This document shows, in pieces, positions 5,627 to 7,962 of a stretch of DNA of 7,962 nucleotides. The DNA comes from Thiotrichales bacterium. GTDB taxonomy: Bacteria > Pseudomonadota > Gammaproteobacteria > J044. Made by a program: the position numbers and the translations under genes. Location: the NCBI GenBank assembly GCA_024762895.1, contig JANTGN010000116.1, positions 1 through 7,962 on the forward strand, in the 5' to 3' direction. Position 1 is the stretch's first letter. Every line of letters begins with the position of its first letter. The notes beneath the pieces were generated by a model, which worked only from the letters and a program-made list of their open reading frames with translations, was not told the DNA's origin and made no database searches.

Positions 5627-7962
5627 ATGGCCTCTAATCCCGATAATGTTGTTACCACCCAGTTTGGTATGCCATCCCAGATTCTGGGACAGTGTCGTTC
5701 ACGATTAAACAAGTTCCTGGATGAGCGTCTACATCTGATGATGGAAAACATCGATGACAGTATGTTTCGACGTGCTGAGCAGGCGGAAAGTAGTGCCGAA
5801 CAAACCGAATTTTTTGATGCCATGCGGCAGTTACGTCTTCAGCGTGATGACGTGGAAGAGCGGTTTCGCAAATACATTGCCGATGGTTTTGGGGATTTTC
5901 TTACCGGTGGTTTCAAAGAGAAGGAGAAGGCCAAGGAGCATAGTGGCGAGACCATGGAGTTATCGCTGGTCGAGAATGATTCCCTGGAGCAGGACCTCGC
6001 GATAGAGGGTATGTCAAAAAAGGCACGGGCCCTGTTTAGCGATCCACTCTATGCCATCAGGCGTCGTCTTGAATCTCTGACTGCAAGAAAAGATCTGCCG
6101 GAGGATGTGATCCCCCTGGATCCCGGGGTGCTGGCGCAGGCCTACCGAGATGCTGTTGGAACCCTGAATCAATCCGTGGCCATAGAGCTCATTATCTTCA
6201 AGTTCTTTGATAAATACGTTTTGTCGGATCTGGGTGAACTCTATGCCGATATCAACAATTATCTGATTGAGAAAAAACTCTTACCCGATCTGCAGCCACA
6301 ACAGAATATACAAACCGGTCATTTCCGACGGCCACCCATGCCACCTTCATCCTCCAAGGCGGGAGGTGATACTGCCGATGGTGAGGCGCAGGATGGCAAT
6401 GAGTTTTTTGCCATGCTACAACAGGCTGTCACACAGGGTGTGGCCCAGGGCTCAGGCACCTGGCCCATGCCCGGCGGTCCTATGGGTGGTGGGGCTGGTA
6501 TCGGTAGTGGCCCCTGGCCATCGGGTGTTAGTGGTGGTGTCGTAGCCGCGACACCGGATGTGCTTTCTGCCCTGTCGACGCTCCAGCATCAGCCGGCCCC
6601 TGCAGAAGGACTGAGCCCCGAGGCCCTGAGAACCAACATCATGGATACGGTGAGCGAGATCCGTGGAGTGGCCATACAGGGCGTGAATCCTATTGAGCAG
6701 ACAACGATAGATATCGTATCGATGCTGTTTGATTTCATCTTCGATGACAAGTCCCTGCCGGATACCGTCAAGGTTCTTATTGGTCGCCTGCAGATCCCTA
6801 TGATCAAGGTAGCGATCCTGGATAAGGATCTGTTTGCACGTAAGAATAATCCAGCCCGGAAACTGCTGAATACCCTTGCGCAGTCGGCTGATGGCTGGGT
6901 AGAGGAGACTAACGAAGAACAGCAGGCCCTGCTCGATCGAATGGATGAAATCATCAACCGTGTCGTTGATGAGTTTGAAGACGATATTGATGTCTTTGAA
7001 CATGCCCTGGTGGATTTTGAGGCCTTCCTGGAAGACCGCAAAGAAAAGGCTGAGCAAAAAGAAGAACAGGCAGCCAAGGTTGACCAGGGTAAGGAAAATC
7101 TGATTATTGCAAAGGCTGTATCCAAACAGGCCATAGAGCAGGTTCTGGATGGCAGTGAAGTACCCGATGAGGTGTCCCATTTCCTCAGAACGACCTGGAA
7201 GGATCTGCTCATCATCCTCTTCATGCGTAATGGTAGTGATTCCGATATCTGGAAAAAGGTCCTTAACATAGCAGTAACCCTGGTATGGAGCCTGAAACCC
7301 AAGCCCACACAGATCGAGCGGCAGGAATTATCGATTACCCTTCCGGCACTGATCCGTTCACTTAAAGAGGGCATGCGACGGATGTCCTATGGCGAAGAGG
7401 AGCAAAAGGTCTTTTTTGAAGTCCTGTCAGCCAGGCATGCCAGTCTGACACAGTCCGTGTTGCAGGAACTGGTTGCCGAAGATCTGATGGCGGATGAACA
7501 GAAAGCGACGACCGTGAAAGATCAACAGCCTGCGGAGGCGGCTGCGACTGAGGTCGTCTCTAGCGGATCAGTGGACCTTGATGTAGGACTAAGGGGTCCA
7601 AAAGATCAGCCCATCGATAATGAGGCTGAGGTAGAAGCGGTTGAGCCAGCTCCTGCCGTGGAAGCTGAGCCCATGGATAGTGCTAATTTCCTGCAGCGTA
7701 AGATCAGCGAAATTAACAATATGATTGATGAGGGACGCTTCCAGGTAGCCGAGGAAATCACCCTGGGTTCACCGGAAGATGCCGTGGCCCCTGAGGTCGA
7801 TGATTTTGTTGAGCAGGCCAGAGAGATGGAAGATGGCACCTGGCTGGAATTGACAAATGAAGAGAGTCAGGTCAGTCGCATCAAGTTATCCTGGCGCAGC
7901 ATGATCAGTGGCAAGATCTTTTTCGTTAATCGACAGGGTATGAAGGTCCAGGAAATGACGGT
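5627..7962 (+). CDS. DUF1631 family protein, 3' end beyond the window
   Basis: The frame is open from the ATG at 5627 to the window edge, giving 778 residues without a stop. The protein resembles the DUF1631 family, large proteins of uncharacterised role; some old annotations call members thymidine phosphorylase, for which I see no support. The N-terminal part is helical and charged (1-225). A Gly/Pro/Met-rich linker follows (about 275-305). A conserved core includes DLFARKNNPARKLLNTLAQS (401-420), then a charged coiled-coil-like stretch (465-490), a second helical block (490-620) and an acidic Glu/Ala/Pro linker (about 622-685). At the edge, GTWLEL and RIKLSWRSMISGKIFFVNRQ (751-770) look like the PilZ-like C-terminal module. 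No signal peptide or membrane helix is seen. The frame is closed upstream at 5528 with no alternative ATG/GTG/TTG between, so this start is firm although the Shine-Dalgarno is weak. Only a short C-terminal part is probably missing. Confidence 0.85.
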   Translation, partial: MASNPDNVVTTQFGMPSQILGQCRSRLNKFLDERLHLMMENIDDSMFRRAEQAESSAEQTEFFDAMRQLRLQRDDVEERFRKYIADGFGDFLTGGFKEKEKAKEHSGETMELSLVENDSLEQDLAIEGMSKKARALFSDPLYAIRRRLESLTARKDLPEDVIPLDPGVLAQAYRDAVGTLNQSVAIELIIFKFFDKYVLSDLGELYADINNYLIEKKLLPDLQPQQNIQTGHFRRPPMPPSSSKAGGDTADGEAQDGNEFFAMLQQAVTQGVAQGSGTWPMPGGPMGGGAGIGSGPWPSGVSGGVVAATPDVLSALSTLQHQPAPAEGLSPEALRTNIMDTVSEIRGVAIQGVNPIEQTTIDIVSMLFDFIFDDKSLPDTVKVLIGRLQIPMIKVAILDKDLFARKNNPARKLLNTLAQSADGWVEETNEEQQALLDRMDEIINRVVDEFEDDIDVFEHALVDFEAFLEDRKEKAEQKEEQAAKVDQGKENLIIAKAVSKQAIEQVLDGSEVPDEVSHFLRTTWKDLLIILFMRNGSDSDIWKKVLNIAVTLVWSLKPKPTQIERQELSITLPALIRSLKEGMRRMSYGEEEQKVFFEVLSARHASLTQSVLQELVAEDLMADEQKATTVKDQQPAEAAATEVVSSGSVDLDVGLRGPKDQPIDNEAEVEAVEPAPAVEAEPMDSANFLQRKISEINNMIDEGRFQVAEEITLGSPEDAVAPEVDDFVEQAREMEDGTWLELTNEESQVSRIKLSWRSMISGKIFFVNRQGMKVQEMT

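Noticed and set aside
6452..7374. Two overlapping long antisense frames (242 and 261 codons) inside the DUF1631 gene
   Set aside because: Both are low-complexity or composition-biased (the second is very Ser/Arg-rich), lack known motifs and are covered by an intact plus-strand frame with family-like blocks.
1..7962. Mobile element, CRISPR array, tRNA/rRNA gene or toxin-antitoxin/defence genes
   Set aside because: Reading both strands I saw no transposase or integrase motifs, no regularly spaced repeats, no tRNA-like folds and no paired small toxin/antitoxin genes. Gaps between genes are all 150 bp or shorter.

Overview
The window looks like ordinary gammaproteobacterial chromosome: dense coding, moderate GC, no insertion sequences, tRNA or rRNA genes or CRISPR repeats. 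The gene order ybeZ-ybeY-corC-lnt is a conserved gammaproteobacterial operon. The protein sequences, plus a DUF1631 protein and a YbeL-type zinc-ribbon protein, suggest a non-enteric gammaproteobacterium. I cannot name the genus.

Layout. Positions 1-24 may be the last codons of an upstream ORF; by synteny this would be miaB. Positions 32-3868 hold four plus-strand genes: the PhoH-like ATPase YbeZ, the endoribonuclease YbeY, the two-CBS-domain protein CorC/YbeX and the apolipoprotein N-acyltransferase Lnt. ybeZ/ybeY and corC/lnt are joined by 4-bp stop/start overlaps. ybeY and corC are separated by 26 bp containing a perfect hairpin. Positions 3869-3953 are a convergent junction with a possible terminator. 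Two minus-strand genes follow: a zinc-ribbon protein (3954-4478) and a single-domain HDOD signalling protein (4613-5476). The 134 bp between them contain several short perfect dyads. A 150-bp divergent region (5477-5626) separates the HDOD gene from a large plus-strand DUF1631 gene, which starts at 5627 and is still open at the window end (778 codons seen).

How the genes work together. The first operon combines ribosome and RNA quality control (YbeZ-YbeY) with divalent-cation homeostasis (CorC) and the last step of lipoprotein maturation (Lnt). The right half is much less well understood. An HDOD regulator and a DUF1631 protein are transcribed divergently from a shared region, which permits but does not prove co-regulation. 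I found no clearly new system. The best leads are the HDOD/DUF1631 pair, the ybeY-corC hairpin next to a corC start with no evident Shine-Dalgarno sequence, and the dyad-rich spacer at 4479-4612.
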